From CAZFER01 sp964517495 (GTDB taxonomy: Bacteria; Hinthialibacterota; Hinthialibacteria; Hinthialibacterales; Hinthialibacteraceae): a DNA stretch of 22,897 bases. The stretch spans positions 1-22,897 of the forward strand of contig CAZFER010000090.1 in assembly GCA_964517495.1 (NCBI GenBank), written 5' to 3'. Positions 1-9,100 of the stretch are shown here, piece by piece. How positions within the stretch are numbered: the first letter of the stretch is position 1; each line of letters starts with the position of its first letter. Position numbers and translations under genes: made by a program. The notes beneath the pieces are model-generated. The model worked only from the letters and a program-made list of their open reading frames with translations. It was not told the origin of the DNA and did not search any database.

Positions 1-20
1 GATGCCAGCGACCTGGCCGA

Positions 21-67
21 AGGCTCCCGCCGAGCTGTTATACGTGGAAACGGCTCGGCGGGAGCCT
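21..67. repeat. REP-like perfect palindrome
   Basis: A 15-base arm (aggctcccgccgagc, 21-35) is matched exactly by its reverse complement at 53-67, leaving a 17-base loop. It is GC-rich in an otherwise AT-leaning flank. The arm is followed by cgccctccc, not by a T run, so it does not look like an intrinsic terminator. Short GC-rich intergenic palindromes of this kind are typical of REP elements spread by RAYT-type transposases; that assignment is by resemblance, and no second copy lies in the window. Confidence 0.7.
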
Positions 68-110
68 CGCCCTCCCTATTCAACGATCCAGTTTGATCTA
101 AACTTCATGA

Positions 111-130
111 CATTGGGTTCGTCCCTACAA
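111..130 (-). repeat. Decayed copy of the 6092-6117 repeat
   Basis: Read on the minus strand, this stretch begins ttgtagggacgaaccca, which closely matches the first half of the palindromic element at 6092-6117 (gtaggggcgaacct). The second arm of the hairpin is not conserved here, so this looks like a half or decayed copy in the opposite orientation. The match is short, so chance similarity is not excluded. Confidence 0.35.
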
Positions 131-195
131 CTTGTATGAATTAAACTTATGTGTCAATCCGATTTTTAGAATTTTTATTATAACAGTGAAATATT

Positions 196-702
196 ATGCT
201 TTCTAACTTTTTTTGGGTAATTGAAAACGAAATAGCAGGAATGGCTTTGCCTACTGCAGGCCATGCCTATTATTTTTTGGAAGAGCCGGATAAGGCGGCC
301 AAAGAGGAATTGAACCACGAGATCAATGAACTTAAGTCGCACGGGATCGGTTCGATCGTCACGCTTACAGAAGATCCCCTTGCGAAAACAGAATTGGAAA
401 AGGCTGGCTTTTGGTATATGCATATCCCCATACCGGATATGACTGCCCCTACCCCGTCTCAGATTGACGATTTCATGGATTTTTCGCAAAAGAGCTTGAA
501 AGAGAATCGTCCGGTGGTAACCCATTGCCTGAGCGGGAGCGGACGAACAGGAACTATTCTCGCATGTTATCTTGTTTTCAAAGGGAATTCTCCTCATGAT
601 GCAATCCGGCTGGTGAGAGAAAAACGTCCAGGAGCGATTGAAACCCGCTGGCAGGAAGAGGCGATTTATGAATATGGGGACCGCCGGGCTGCGTTGGAGT
701 AA
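196..702 (+). CDS. DUSP23-like dual-specificity protein phosphatase
   Basis: A cysteine-dependent phosphatase that hydrolyses phosphate from tyrosine or serine/threonine (possibly other phosphoesters) in the cytoplasm. The P-loop HCLSGSGRTG fits HCX5R: nucleophile Cys111, phosphate-binding Arg117, followed by Thr118-Gly119. The general acid is probably Asp81 in IPDMTAP. The start (NFFWVIENEIAGMALP), the PTPSQID segment and the RPGAIET segment after the P-loop resemble human DUSP23/VHZ and its prokaryotic relatives, and 168 residues fits this compact family, which is a bare catalytic domain. There is no signal peptide or membrane segment. No clear Shine-Dalgarno precedes the ATG at 196. It stands alone, 123 bases before the next gene, so its substrate cannot be read from context. 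The family call is strong; the substrate is unknown. Confidence 0.88.
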   Translation: MLSNFFWVIENEIAGMALPTAGHAYYFLEEPDKAAKEELNHEINELKSHGIGSIVTLTEDPLAKTELEKAGFWYMHIPIPDMTAPTPSQIDDFMDFSQKSLKENRPVVTHCLSGSGRTGTILACYLVFKGNSPHDAIRLVREKRPGAIETRWQEEAIYEYGDRRAALE

Positions 703-761
703 AAAAAAACTCACCCTATCTCCACCTAGCCGTATATAGGCTAACATGGTATTATTTTGAT

Positions 762-770
762 TGATATACT
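762..770 (+). promoter_or_regulatory. Possible extended -10 promoter
   Basis: TGATATACT is an extended -10 element (TG, one base, TATACT), about 55 bases before the ATG at 826. The sequence 17 bases upstream (taacat) is a poor -35, as is common with extended -10 promoters. It would drive the glycoside hydrolase gene. This is pattern matching only. Confidence 0.35.
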
Positions 771-825
771 GATTTTTCCAAACCAATCTCTCAAAACGAA
801 ATTCATTTAATTTCAAAAGGATTCC

Positions 826-2970
826 ATGACGTTGATTCGCCGTTTGGTTGTTTTAATTATTCAAACATGTTCCCTACTTTGTTTTAATGTTCCAGCACTG
901 AATACCATTTATGCAGCTGAGGGATCATCCACTCAAGACGTGCCTCAATATCAGCTTTACCAAACCTCATTCGAGATTAAATCCACCCCCAAACTCCCTT
1001 TTCATAGCGATGAAATCAAAGTGGATGCCACCATACGAACAGAAGAGGGGACATTAATAACAGTTCCCTGCTTTTATGATGGCAGAGATGTATGGAAAAT
1101 GCGATTTACGCCTATTTCTCCCGGCCGATATCATTATCACATAGATGCAGAAACATCATCCGGAAGTGAAGAGATCATTTCAGGGAATTTTAATGTTATT
1201 CCCGAAGCAGATTCCGGTTTTATTCGCATTGGAGCTGAAACCAATCGCCATTTTGTTTTTGATGATGGCTCTTCATATTTTCCTCTTGGGGAAAACCTGG
1301 GATGGGTGAATAATCCCAGCGTAACTCGGTGGATTGGTTATTTGGATGAGTGCCAGGAAGCCGGAATCAATTGGATACGCATTTGGATGTGTCCCTGGGG
1401 ATTTACAGAATTGGAATGGACAAGACGTTCAGGCCGCTATCATGGATTGGGAGAATATGATTTAAATAACGCCCGGATGATCGATGGTATTTTTAAGGCT
1501 GCCGAAGAGCGAGGGATATATATTCAATGGGTTATCAATCACCACGGTCAATATTCAACCGGTCATAATCCGATTTGGGATCAAAATCCCTATAACATCA
1601 CAAACGGTGGTTTTCTGCGTTTCCCGGGTGAATTTTTTATCAATGAAGAGATGAAGTCCCATTATCGGGACCGTTTACGTTATCTGGTGGCCCGTTGGGG
1701 TTATAGCACCCATCTATTTGCATGGGAATTTTGGAATGAAGTTGATTTAACATCAGATTACAAATTCGACCGGGTTAAAGCATGGCATGAAGAAATGTCG
1801 GAATATCTTCGTTCCATTGATCCCTACAACCATTTACAAACCACAAGCGCATCATCATCACACGATGATATGCATCGCATAGTGAATCTTGATTTTCTGC
1901 AGAGCCATGCATATGTCAATAACCTCATTGACCGCATATTTGATTCTTCCAAACAAGTGTATAACCGCCATCCGGACAAACCGCATTTCTTTGGGGAATT
2001 GTCGTTTGATTGGCGGGGACCCAATACAGGCGATACAGAAGGAGTGATATTGCATAATCAGTTGTGGGCATCGGTTCACAGCCGGGATTCCGGTACCGCC
2101 ATGACCTGGTGGTGGGATAACTGGGTACGCCCTTATGATTTGTACCATCATTTCAAAAGCATTGAAGAATATATTAGAGGGATTCATTGGGAGAATGAAA
2201 ATTTGGTCCCTCTTGAAACCAACATTGAAGATAAAGCCGAAAACAGAAGTGATTTGGTATTCATTCCCCCATTAAGCTGGAGCCGTACTCAAACGTCTGA
2301 ATTTACTTTTCAACGAAACGGGGAAGTGCAAAATGGCGGCCAATGTGATCAATTCGTGCAAGGCCGGTATCACCCCGAACTGGCACCTAATCCCACCTTT
2401 AACCTGCAAACGGATGTCCCCACTCAATTTGGCATGGAGATTGGCAAAGTTGCGCGAGCGGGTGCACAATGTGTCATCTTATTGAATGGTAAGAGAGTGG
2501 TGGAGCGAGATTTCCCACCGGCTCAAAGTGATACACAATTGGGGGAGGAAGGGAAACTATCCTTTGAGGTTCCAGCAGGTCAGAATCAAATAGCAATTCG
2601 CAACACAGGGAAAGACTGGTTTCACGTGAATCTTTATTGGGTGGAGGATTTTTCCCAGCGACCTGCCGCTTATGCACGGGGCAATAAAGACCGTGTTTTG
2701 GTGTGGGTTCATGATACCCCCCATCAATTTGCTGTTTTAAATCGGTATGCCGGGGCTTCACCAACCGTGCCAACACGACTAACATTGCCGGAAATAAAAA
2801 CGGGTGAATTTTTGATCGAGCAATTTGATCCCTATACCCAAGAACGCTCTCCATTGCCTTCAGGGCAAGCGGCGAAAGAGGGTTTAACATTCACAATTCC
2901 TTCTTTCAAGCGGGATGTTGCGTTTCAATTAAAAAAGAAAACGGCCATCATTGATGAGGCCATCAAATAA
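826..2970 (+). CDS. Secreted DUF5060 / clan-A glycoside hydrolase
   Basis: A probable periplasmic or secreted polysaccharide hydrolase. Residues 1-31 form a signal peptide (hydrophobic core, then IYAAEG). Residues about 46-127 match a DUF5060 beta-sandwich, which usually precedes a TIM barrel. Residues about 138-455 form the barrel: INWIRIW, then FAWEFWNEVD, where Glu305 fits the clan-A acid/base, and HFFGELSFDW, where Glu391 fits the nucleophile at the end of a late strand. A second beta-sandwich (about 490-610, with LLNGKRV and an IAIRNTGKDWFHV edge) and a small C-terminal beta domain follow, as in proteins annotated with a putative collagen-binding domain. The ATG is preceded by aaagg five bases away. 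The substrate cannot be told from sequence; a beta-linked plant or algal polysaccharide is a guess from the clan. The next gene starts 39 bases downstream, but no functional link is evident. Confidence 0.82.
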   Translation: MTLIRRLVVLIIQTCSLLCFNVPALNTIYAAEGSSTQDVPQYQLYQTSFEIKSTPKLPFHSDEIKVDATIRTEEGTLITVPCFYDGRDVWKMRFTPISPGRYHYHIDAETSSGSEEIISGNFNVIPEADSGFIRIGAETNRHFVFDDGSSYFPLGENLGWVNNPSVTRWIGYLDECQEAGINWIRIWMCPWGFTELEWTRRSGRYHGLGEYDLNNARMIDGIFKAAEERGIYIQWVINHHGQYSTGHNPIWDQNPYNITNGGFLRFPGEFFINEEMKSHYRDRLRYLVARWGYSTHLFAWEFWNEVDLTSDYKFDRVKAWHEEMSEYLRSIDPYNHLQTTSASSSHDDMHRIVNLDFLQSHAYVNNLIDRIFDSSKQVYNRHPDKPHFFGELSFDWRGPNTGDTEGVILHNQLWASVHSRDSGTAMTWWWDNWVRPYDLYHHFKSIEEYIRGIHWENENLVPLETNIEDKAENRSDLVFIPPLSWSRTQTSEFTFQRNGEVQNGGQCDQFVQGRYHPELAPNPTFNLQTDVPTQFGMEIGKVARAGAQCVILLNGKRVVERDFPPAQSDTQLGEEGKLSFEVPAGQNQIAIRNTGKDWFHVNLYWVEDFSQRPAAYARGNKDRVLVWVHDTPHQFAVLNRYAGASPTVPTRLTLPEIKTGEFLIEQFDPYTQERSPLPSGQAAKEGLTFTIPSFKRDVAFQLKKKTAIIDEAIK

Positions 2971-2989
2971 ATTTAGACCCTCTAAATAA

Positions 2990-2999
2990 GGTGAGGAGG
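2990..2999 (+). promoter_or_regulatory. Strong ribosome binding site
   Basis: ggtgaggagg lies 10 bases before the ATG at 3010. It is one of the best Shine-Dalgarno matches in the window and supports that start. Confidence 0.6.
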
Positions 3000-3009
3000 T
3001 TATTCTTCC

Positions 3010-6000
3010 ATGTTTGAATGGATGAACAGACATAAAAAAGACATCATGAAGTACACCCTTTGGCTGGTCATTCCCTCGTTTGTCCTGCTTTATGGGTATG
3101 GGCAATGTGCGGCGCCCCGCCAAATTCGATGGGTAGCCAAAGTCAATAACGAAGAAATATCGGAGTTGGTGTGGAACCGCCAGGTGGAGAATTTGCAGAA
3201 CGAATTGCGTCAGCAAAGCGAACAATCCGGACGTGATATCGACCTGCCCCGTGAAGAGTTAAGAAAACAGGCGCTTGAGCGGAGTATCGTTTCTACTCTC
3301 TTTAGTAATAAAGCGGAAAAATGGGGTATAGCCACCACCAATGCAGAAGTCATCAGCAATATTCAGGACACGTCCTATTTCAAGGATGATTCCGGTAATT
3401 TTGATTACAACCGTTATCAACTCATTCTAATGAATAACCGCATCACACCGGCCCAATATGAAGCAAGCCAGAGGGACAGTATTACCCGTTCAAAGATCCA
3501 AACGGTGATTTCAGAAACTTCATTTCGTGCCGCTTCAGAAAAAGAGCGTTATCAAAAACGCCAGAACATAAATGCTCAAATAGAATTTCTGGCTTATGAA
3601 CCTTCCAGTTATACAGAGGAAGTCAATCCCACCGAAGAAGGTTTAAAAGAATTTTACGAGGAAAATAAAGAGGATTACAAAATCCCTGAACAGAGGCGGA
3701 TTGCGTATGCCCGGTTTTATCCCGACGAACATATTTCTGATGTAACATATGTGGAAACTCAATTGGAACGCTTTTTCAATGAAAACCAGCAGAATTATGA
3801 AATCTCAGAAAAAGTGGTGCTGGAATATTTAACCTATACCGCCAGTGATTTTGCTAAAAGCGCGACAGCCACAGAAGAAGAGATTCGGGCTTACTTTGAG
3901 GAACATCAGGAAGACTTCAAGTATCCTGAACGGATTCGTGTTCGCTTTATTTCCCAACCCATTGCCGCCTTGGCTGAAACACAGGAAGTCAGCCAGGAAG
4001 AGGTGAAGGAATATTATACAGAAAATGAAGAACAGTTAAAAGAAAAAATAAAAGCTACGGCCAGCCACATCCTATTCAGGGTCACACCGGAAATATCAGC
4101 GGAAGAAGAAGAGGAAGTTAAAAATAAGCTTGCCGATGTTAAAAAGCAGATTGAAAGTGGTGATTTGACTTTCGAGGAAGCCGCCCGGCAATTTTCTCAG
4201 GATGGAAGTGCCCGGAAGGGTGGTGCTTTAGGTACCTTTGGAAAAGGGCAAATGGTTCAACCATTTGAAGAAGCGGTTTTTTCAATGCCACTCAATACAG
4301 TATCTGATCCGGTGAAGACTCAGTTTGGCTATCACCTCATTAAGGTCACAGACCGCGATAAACCCATTGAGTTGGCTGAAGAGCAACTCAAAAAGGAAAA
4401 AGCAAGCCTATATTTCAACCGATTGGTTGATTCCACCCAATCGCTGGATGCACTGAGTGACCGGTATACCATACAAACCACCGATTGGTTTGCAAAAAGT
4501 GACAATGTCAAAGGTGTTCCACTTCGAGAGCGGCCTTTATTTGTTAACCAGACATTTTCAAGAGTCGATTACGATGGCGTATACAAGGTTGGAAATGCAT
4601 TGACCCAAAACCTGTATTTGGTGGAAAACCTTGGCCATCAAGATCCCAGGCCGATGACATTAGCGGAAGCACGTGACGAGATCATAGAGGAATTACAAAA
4701 AAGCAAAGGTGAGACAATAGCTCAGCAAACGGCGGCTGCTGATGTGGCTCGTATTGAGGATGCATCGCTTGCGTTGGATGTTGTGGCCCAAGCGAGGGGT
4801 TTAACTGTTGAACAAACCGAACCGTTTGGGCGTGATACTCAATTTATCCCTGGATTTGGATCAAGACCAGTTTCTGTGATTAGCACTGCTTTTACGATGG
4901 AAGAGGGTGATATTGAAGGTCCCATTAGAACCAATATGGGTTATCACATTATTCATTTGCTATCACGCCTGCCATCCCGTTTGCCTGAGTTAGCGGAAGT
5001 GCGCCAACGTGTTGAGAATGACTTTGTTGAGGCTCAAGCCGCACGTTTAGCTCGAGTTTCTACCAATAATTTCATCGATGAACTATTCCAATCGCAGCAA
5101 AGCATACCTTCGTTAGCAGCCACACAGGATGTTGATTGGGGAAGCACGGAATTTTTCAAGCAGAATGTCATTATTCCCGGATTAGGCAGTAAAAATAACG
5201 TCAACCGGGTGGCATTTGAACTGGAAAATGAAATGGATATTAGTTACCGGGCGGTTGAAGAAAGAGTCGCTCAACGTCCTCAACAGCAGACTGAACCACC
5301 GATTGAAGCCTACTACGCCGTTCAATTGCTGGAGATAAAGGAAGCCTACATCCCAGAACTTGAAGAAGTCAGAGAGGAAGTCGAACAGGATTACCGCTTG
5401 AAACTTGCTGAACCCGTAGCAGAACTGAATGCGAAAAAAACATTAGCCGCTATTCAATCCATTCTTGCCTCCTCCGGCCCAATGGAAGCAACCCGGGCGC
5501 TTGATCTGGCTCAGTTCCAAAAAGGAATTGTGGATTCGGATGACTATGATGAAGTGGGTGAAGGCGGCACATTCCATGGTCCCCTCGAAATAAATGGAAT
5601 GGGCAATGTTCGGGGAATACCGGGCCGGGCACCCAAAGTGGTCAAAACTGCTTTTGTGCTCGAACCGGGGCAAATATCAAAAGTAGTCACAGTTTACCAG
5701 ACAGAAACCAAAGAAGATGGAACCCGCGTTAAGGGTAGGATGTTGGGAGCTTATATTATCCAGGTTCTTGATAAATCCACTACAGAAGAAGATGAAGATG
5801 ATCCCCAATCATTTTCCAAACAGATTGAACAATTCCTGAATAGGCAAACACAACAATTGGCCTTTAATGCCTGGATTGAAGAAGCCAGTGCGCGAGCGGA
5901 TATTAAATACAATGATGAAATCTTTAATCCGCAGCAAGAAGAGGAAGAAGGCGAAAGCGAAGAGGAGACGCAGGATTCGTCTAATTTGCAAGGTGAATAA
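3010..6000 (+). CDS. Membrane-anchored SurA/PpiD-type peptidyl-prolyl isomerase with extra degenerate parvulin modules
   Basis: A periplasmic folding factor tethered to the inner membrane. A basic start (MNRHKKD) and one hydrophobic helix (about residues 14-32) give an N-in/C-out anchor as in PpiD. Residues about 35-190 resemble the helical SurA_N chaperone domain. A full parvulin domain spans about 349-448, with ASHILF, a GGALGTFGKGQMVQPFEEAVF core and FGYHLIKV. Three later segments repeat only the C-terminal half of a parvulin fold: 611-650 (GFGSR, STAFTMEEGDIEGPI, MGYHIIHL), about 722-777 (GLGSK, VAFELENEM, YYAVQLLEI) and about 870-920 (GIPGR, TAFVLEPGQIS, GAYIIQVLD). The protein ends in a very acidic tail. 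At 996 residues it is well above the roughly 620 of E. coli PpiD. The family is secure; the count of degenerate modules is my reading. Confidence 0.85.
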   Translation: MFEWMNRHKKDIMKYTLWLVIPSFVLLYGYGQCAAPRQIRWVAKVNNEEISELVWNRQVENLQNELRQQSEQSGRDIDLPREELRKQALERSIVSTLFSNKAEKWGIATTNAEVISNIQDTSYFKDDSGNFDYNRYQLILMNNRITPAQYEASQRDSITRSKIQTVISETSFRAASEKERYQKRQNINAQIEFLAYEPSSYTEEVNPTEEGLKEFYEENKEDYKIPEQRRIAYARFYPDEHISDVTYVETQLERFFNENQQNYEISEKVVLEYLTYTASDFAKSATATEEEIRAYFEEHQEDFKYPERIRVRFISQPIAALAETQEVSQEEVKEYYTENEEQLKEKIKATASHILFRVTPEISAEEEEEVKNKLADVKKQIESGDLTFEEAARQFSQDGSARKGGALGTFGKGQMVQPFEEAVFSMPLNTVSDPVKTQFGYHLIKVTDRDKPIELAEEQLKKEKASLYFNRLVDSTQSLDALSDRYTIQTTDWFAKSDNVKGVPLRERPLFVNQTFSRVDYDGVYKVGNALTQNLYLVENLGHQDPRPMTLAEARDEIIEELQKSKGETIAQQTAAADVARIEDASLALDVVAQARGLTVEQTEPFGRDTQFIPGFGSRPVSVISTAFTMEEGDIEGPIRTNMGYHIIHLLSRLPSRLPELAEVRQRVENDFVEAQAARLARVSTNNFIDELFQSQQSIPSLAATQDVDWGSTEFFKQNVIIPGLGSKNNVNRVAFELENEMDISYRAVEERVAQRPQQQTEPPIEAYYAVQLLEIKEAYIPELEEVREEVEQDYRLKLAEPVAELNAKKTLAAIQSILASSGPMEATRALDLAQFQKGIVDSDDYDEVGEGGTFHGPLEINGMGNVRGIPGRAPKVVKTAFVLEPGQISKVVTVYQTETKEDGTRVKGRMLGAYIIQVLDKSTTEEDEDDPQSFSKQIEQFLNRQTQQLAFNAWIEEASARADIKYNDEIFNPQQEEEEGESEEETQDSSNLQGE

Positions 6001-6002
6001 GA

Positions 6003-6055
6003 TGTAGGCTGGGTTGTAAAAAACTCGATGGGTTAAACAACGCAACCCATCCTAC
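6003..6055. repeat. Palindromic repeat, gatgggtt type
   Basis: gatgggtt (6027-6034) pairs perfectly with aacccatc (6044-6051). The upstream gtaggctgggtt (6004-6015) could instead pair with aacccatcctac (6044-6055) with one mismatch, so two hairpins compete for the same right arm. It starts just after the stop of the foldase gene. There is no T run after it, so a terminator role is not clear. Confidence 0.6.
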
Positions 6056-6060
6056 TTGCT

Positions 6061-6117
6061 GGGTTGACACATAGGTCAACCCCTACATGTGGTAGGGGCG
6101 AACCTATATGTTCGCTC
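6061..6117. repeat. Head-to-head pair of gtagggg hairpin elements
   Basis: Two copies of one element lie in opposite orientation. Copy 1, read on the minus strand from 6086 to 6061, is gtagggg, ttgac, ctatgt, gtcaa, ccc. Copy 2, read on the plus strand from 6092, is gtagggg, cgaac, ctatat, gttcg, ctc. Each folds on its own: gggttgac 6061-6068 with gtcaaccc 6075-6082 (perfect), and gggcgaac 6096-6103 with gttcgctc 6110-6117 (one G:T pair). The junction is also palindromic: cccctac 6080-6086 with gtagggg 6092-6098. The flank is identical and the loop differs by one base, while both stem arms differ in a compensating way. Confidence 0.7.
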
Positions 6118-6196
6118 TCCCAAAATTTAACCAGGGGCGAATGACCCTAGCTATCTTATTTTAATCCTTTTAGGGTAAAAAAAAACCACAGGTAAC

Positions 6197-9100
6197 ATGA
6201 AACTCTATTCATCTGATCTCACTGTTATCCTAGGATTGCTCTTTTTCTTCACCATACCATTCATATCAAACGTTCAAGCGCAGGATACTATTTTTGAGAA
6301 TGGATTCCCCATTCAGCCGGGGATTGCGATTATTGATAAACAAGGTGTGATAAAGGGAAGTTTTCCTTTTCCGGGTGATCCAACCGATGTGGAAGCGTTC
6401 CCAACCCGGGATAAATTTGCGATTAGTACGCGGGTGGGTGAATTTTTAATTGTTTCCGGAAATGGAGAGCGGCTGTTTGACGCTTCGTTTACTGATTTGT
6501 ATGATGTGGATATCCTGCCTGAACCCAATCAGTTTTTGCTGACATCCCGTTTTGCCAAGCGGGTATTTTTTCTTAATATCGAAACCAAGGAAGAAAAAGA
6601 ACTAACCTACGAATTTGAAGGGCCGAGCGATGCTGATCTTCTCCCAAGCGGAAACCTTTTAGTTTGTGATGCACGGGCAAGTCAGATTATTGAATTTACA
6701 CCGGAAGGCCATGTGATTTGGCGTTTTAGTGATGGCCTGAAACAGCCGATGGACGCTTTGCGGCTGGAAGATGGCAATACCCTCATTAGCGATTTTGATA
6801 ACCACCGTATCATAGAAATCCAACCTAATGGTGAAGTGGTTTGGGAAAAACGGGGATTTGATCATCCAATAAAAATTTACCCATCGGGAGAAAATACGTT
6901 TTTGATCGCAGACAGTGACCTTCAGCGTATCGTCGAACTTACCCGGCGGGGGGATATTCGAGTCATTAAAGATCAATTCAACCGAATACAGGCGGCGCAT
7001 CCCATTTCCAACACGGACTTAATTTTGTGCGCAATTAATAACAGCTTTAAACCTCCCTCCGTTACGCCTACACCGGCTTACCAACCATCACCTGTGCCGG
7101 TTAAAGCGATTCAACATAAAGAACCGTTTGTCCCGGGGCCGGTATGGCTGTTAGCCATTGCTTTGCTGCTGTGGTTAAGTCATTTGCCTTTTAAACGCGG
7201 TAATTGGTTTACGCGATTTTGTTGTGTGACGTTTTCCTTACTTCTTGTTATTGGAATTGCGTTTCATACCATCTCCAAGGCGGCTTCTTCTGCACCTTAT
7301 ATACCATCCTACCTTTTTTGGCTGGCTGCTTTATTATTATGCATATTTGCTTATCGCCATACGATGCCGTGCTTGCGGCCAAAAGCGCTTTGGTCACCAC
7401 AACGACCTATTCGGTTTCCGTATTCACCGCTTAACATTCTTTATCTTTTGATTGTTTCATGCCTGGCTTTATTGTGCCAGTATCTATATACCAAACCAGC
7501 CTGGCATGAAACCATTCCCTGGTACGTACCCATGGTTGTATGGGGATTCAGCCTCATCTTATTATTACGCGCTTCCCGACAAAAACATCAAGTTTCTCCT
7601 GGAGAACCTGCTACAGTGGTGGTTGGTAATCTGCCATTGGCAGTACCGTTTTCCACCGGCAGTGTAAGTGAGGAGGGATTGGAGGAAGGCGAGAAGCCGC
7701 CGTTCGTCAAGCAGGAAGATCCTCTGGTATGGTATCTATCCAACAGTATGGTTATTTTAACCATTATTTTGGGAGCGGCGCTCTATATCATCGGCTCAAC
7801 ACACGTGCCCACCGATGTACACGGGGATGAATGCGAAGTAGCGCTGCATGGTATTCAGGTGCGCGATTCGGGCAATTGGAATATCTTTAATCTGGGGTGG
7901 TACCACATCCCCAACCTGTTTTATTTAATCCCCGCCTGGGTGATGTGGTTATTTGGAGATGATTTATTTGGCTTGCGCATGGCGGGTGCGTTGGCAGGTG
8001 TGGGAGCGATTCCGGTTTTTTATCTTTTAGCCCGGCGACTGTTTAATTCACCCGCAGCGGCTATTGCAACCTTTTTGTTTACCATATCAACTGCAACCGT
8101 TCATTTTTCACGTATGGGTACCGGTTATAACCAAACGATTCTTGTTGCAACCGCGGTTTTGTTTTTCTTCGTACGCGGACTTCAACAAGCGGAAGGCCGA
8201 AGTTTCATTCTTGCCGGCTTTTTATCTGGCGTGGGATTACTATCGTATCAAGCCAATCATTTGATTCCTCTTTTAATCATTGCCTCGTTTGTTCTTCTTT
8301 TCATGTTTCGATGCATCCCCCTGTGGACCGTTTGGGTTGGTTTGACAACCTATCTATTAGCGCTATGGGTGACAGCGGCTCCCTTGGTGGGCGTATATCT
8401 CAATCATCCAGACTTCAGTTATTCGCGTGCAAGAAGTATATCCTATTTTTATGACGAAGGTCACAAACAGATACGCAAAGCCTATCCCGCCTCTCTGTCA
8501 GAAAAAGAAGTTCTCCTGAGGCAATTACAGCGCAGTTCGCTTGCCACTATTTCGCATAAAGACGACAGCCCTTATTTAGTTAATCCGGAACATGGGGGCT
8601 TATTGGACCCAATTCCAGCGGTTTTGTTCATCGCTGGTTGTTTCTTTTTGCTTTCCCGTCTGTATCATCCCGCTGCACTGCTGTTATTATTTTGGACCGC
8701 TACTATCATTGCTGCGGGAGGGATATTTACCTCAAATACACCATCCTATCAACGGTTAATCGGTACGGTGCCCTTTTTGCTGTTGATCGCGGGACCGATC
8801 TTATATGCGATCATCAAAACCATTACTCATGCGTTTCAAGGAACCATTCGATTCAGGGCAACCCTTACGACAATCCTATGCTTGCTGATTCTGATTATGG
8901 GTATGCAACGCTATTTTCATCGCATTCAGGCCGTTCCTCAACAGTTGGATGAATGGACGCGCATTGCCCGTTATATCAAAGAAGGATCACCTCATCGTTA
9001 TACCTATTTTTTGGGGCCACCCGCTGTTTATTTTGGGTATGGAACCATCCGTTTTTTAGCCCCGAATGCCAAGGGAGAGGATGTGATGAATCCCCCTGAA

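Noticed and set aside
21..67. Reading the GC-rich hairpin as a transcription terminator
   Set aside because: Neither side has a T run and the loop is long (17 bases).
727..743. tagcc/ggcta hairpin after the phosphatase gene as terminator
   Set aside because: The stem is only five base pairs with no T run after it.
178..816. 212-codon open frame on the minus strand
   Set aside because: It is the antisense shadow of the DUSP23-like phosphatase gene, whose P-loop and family motifs are clear; the antisense translation shows no family signature.
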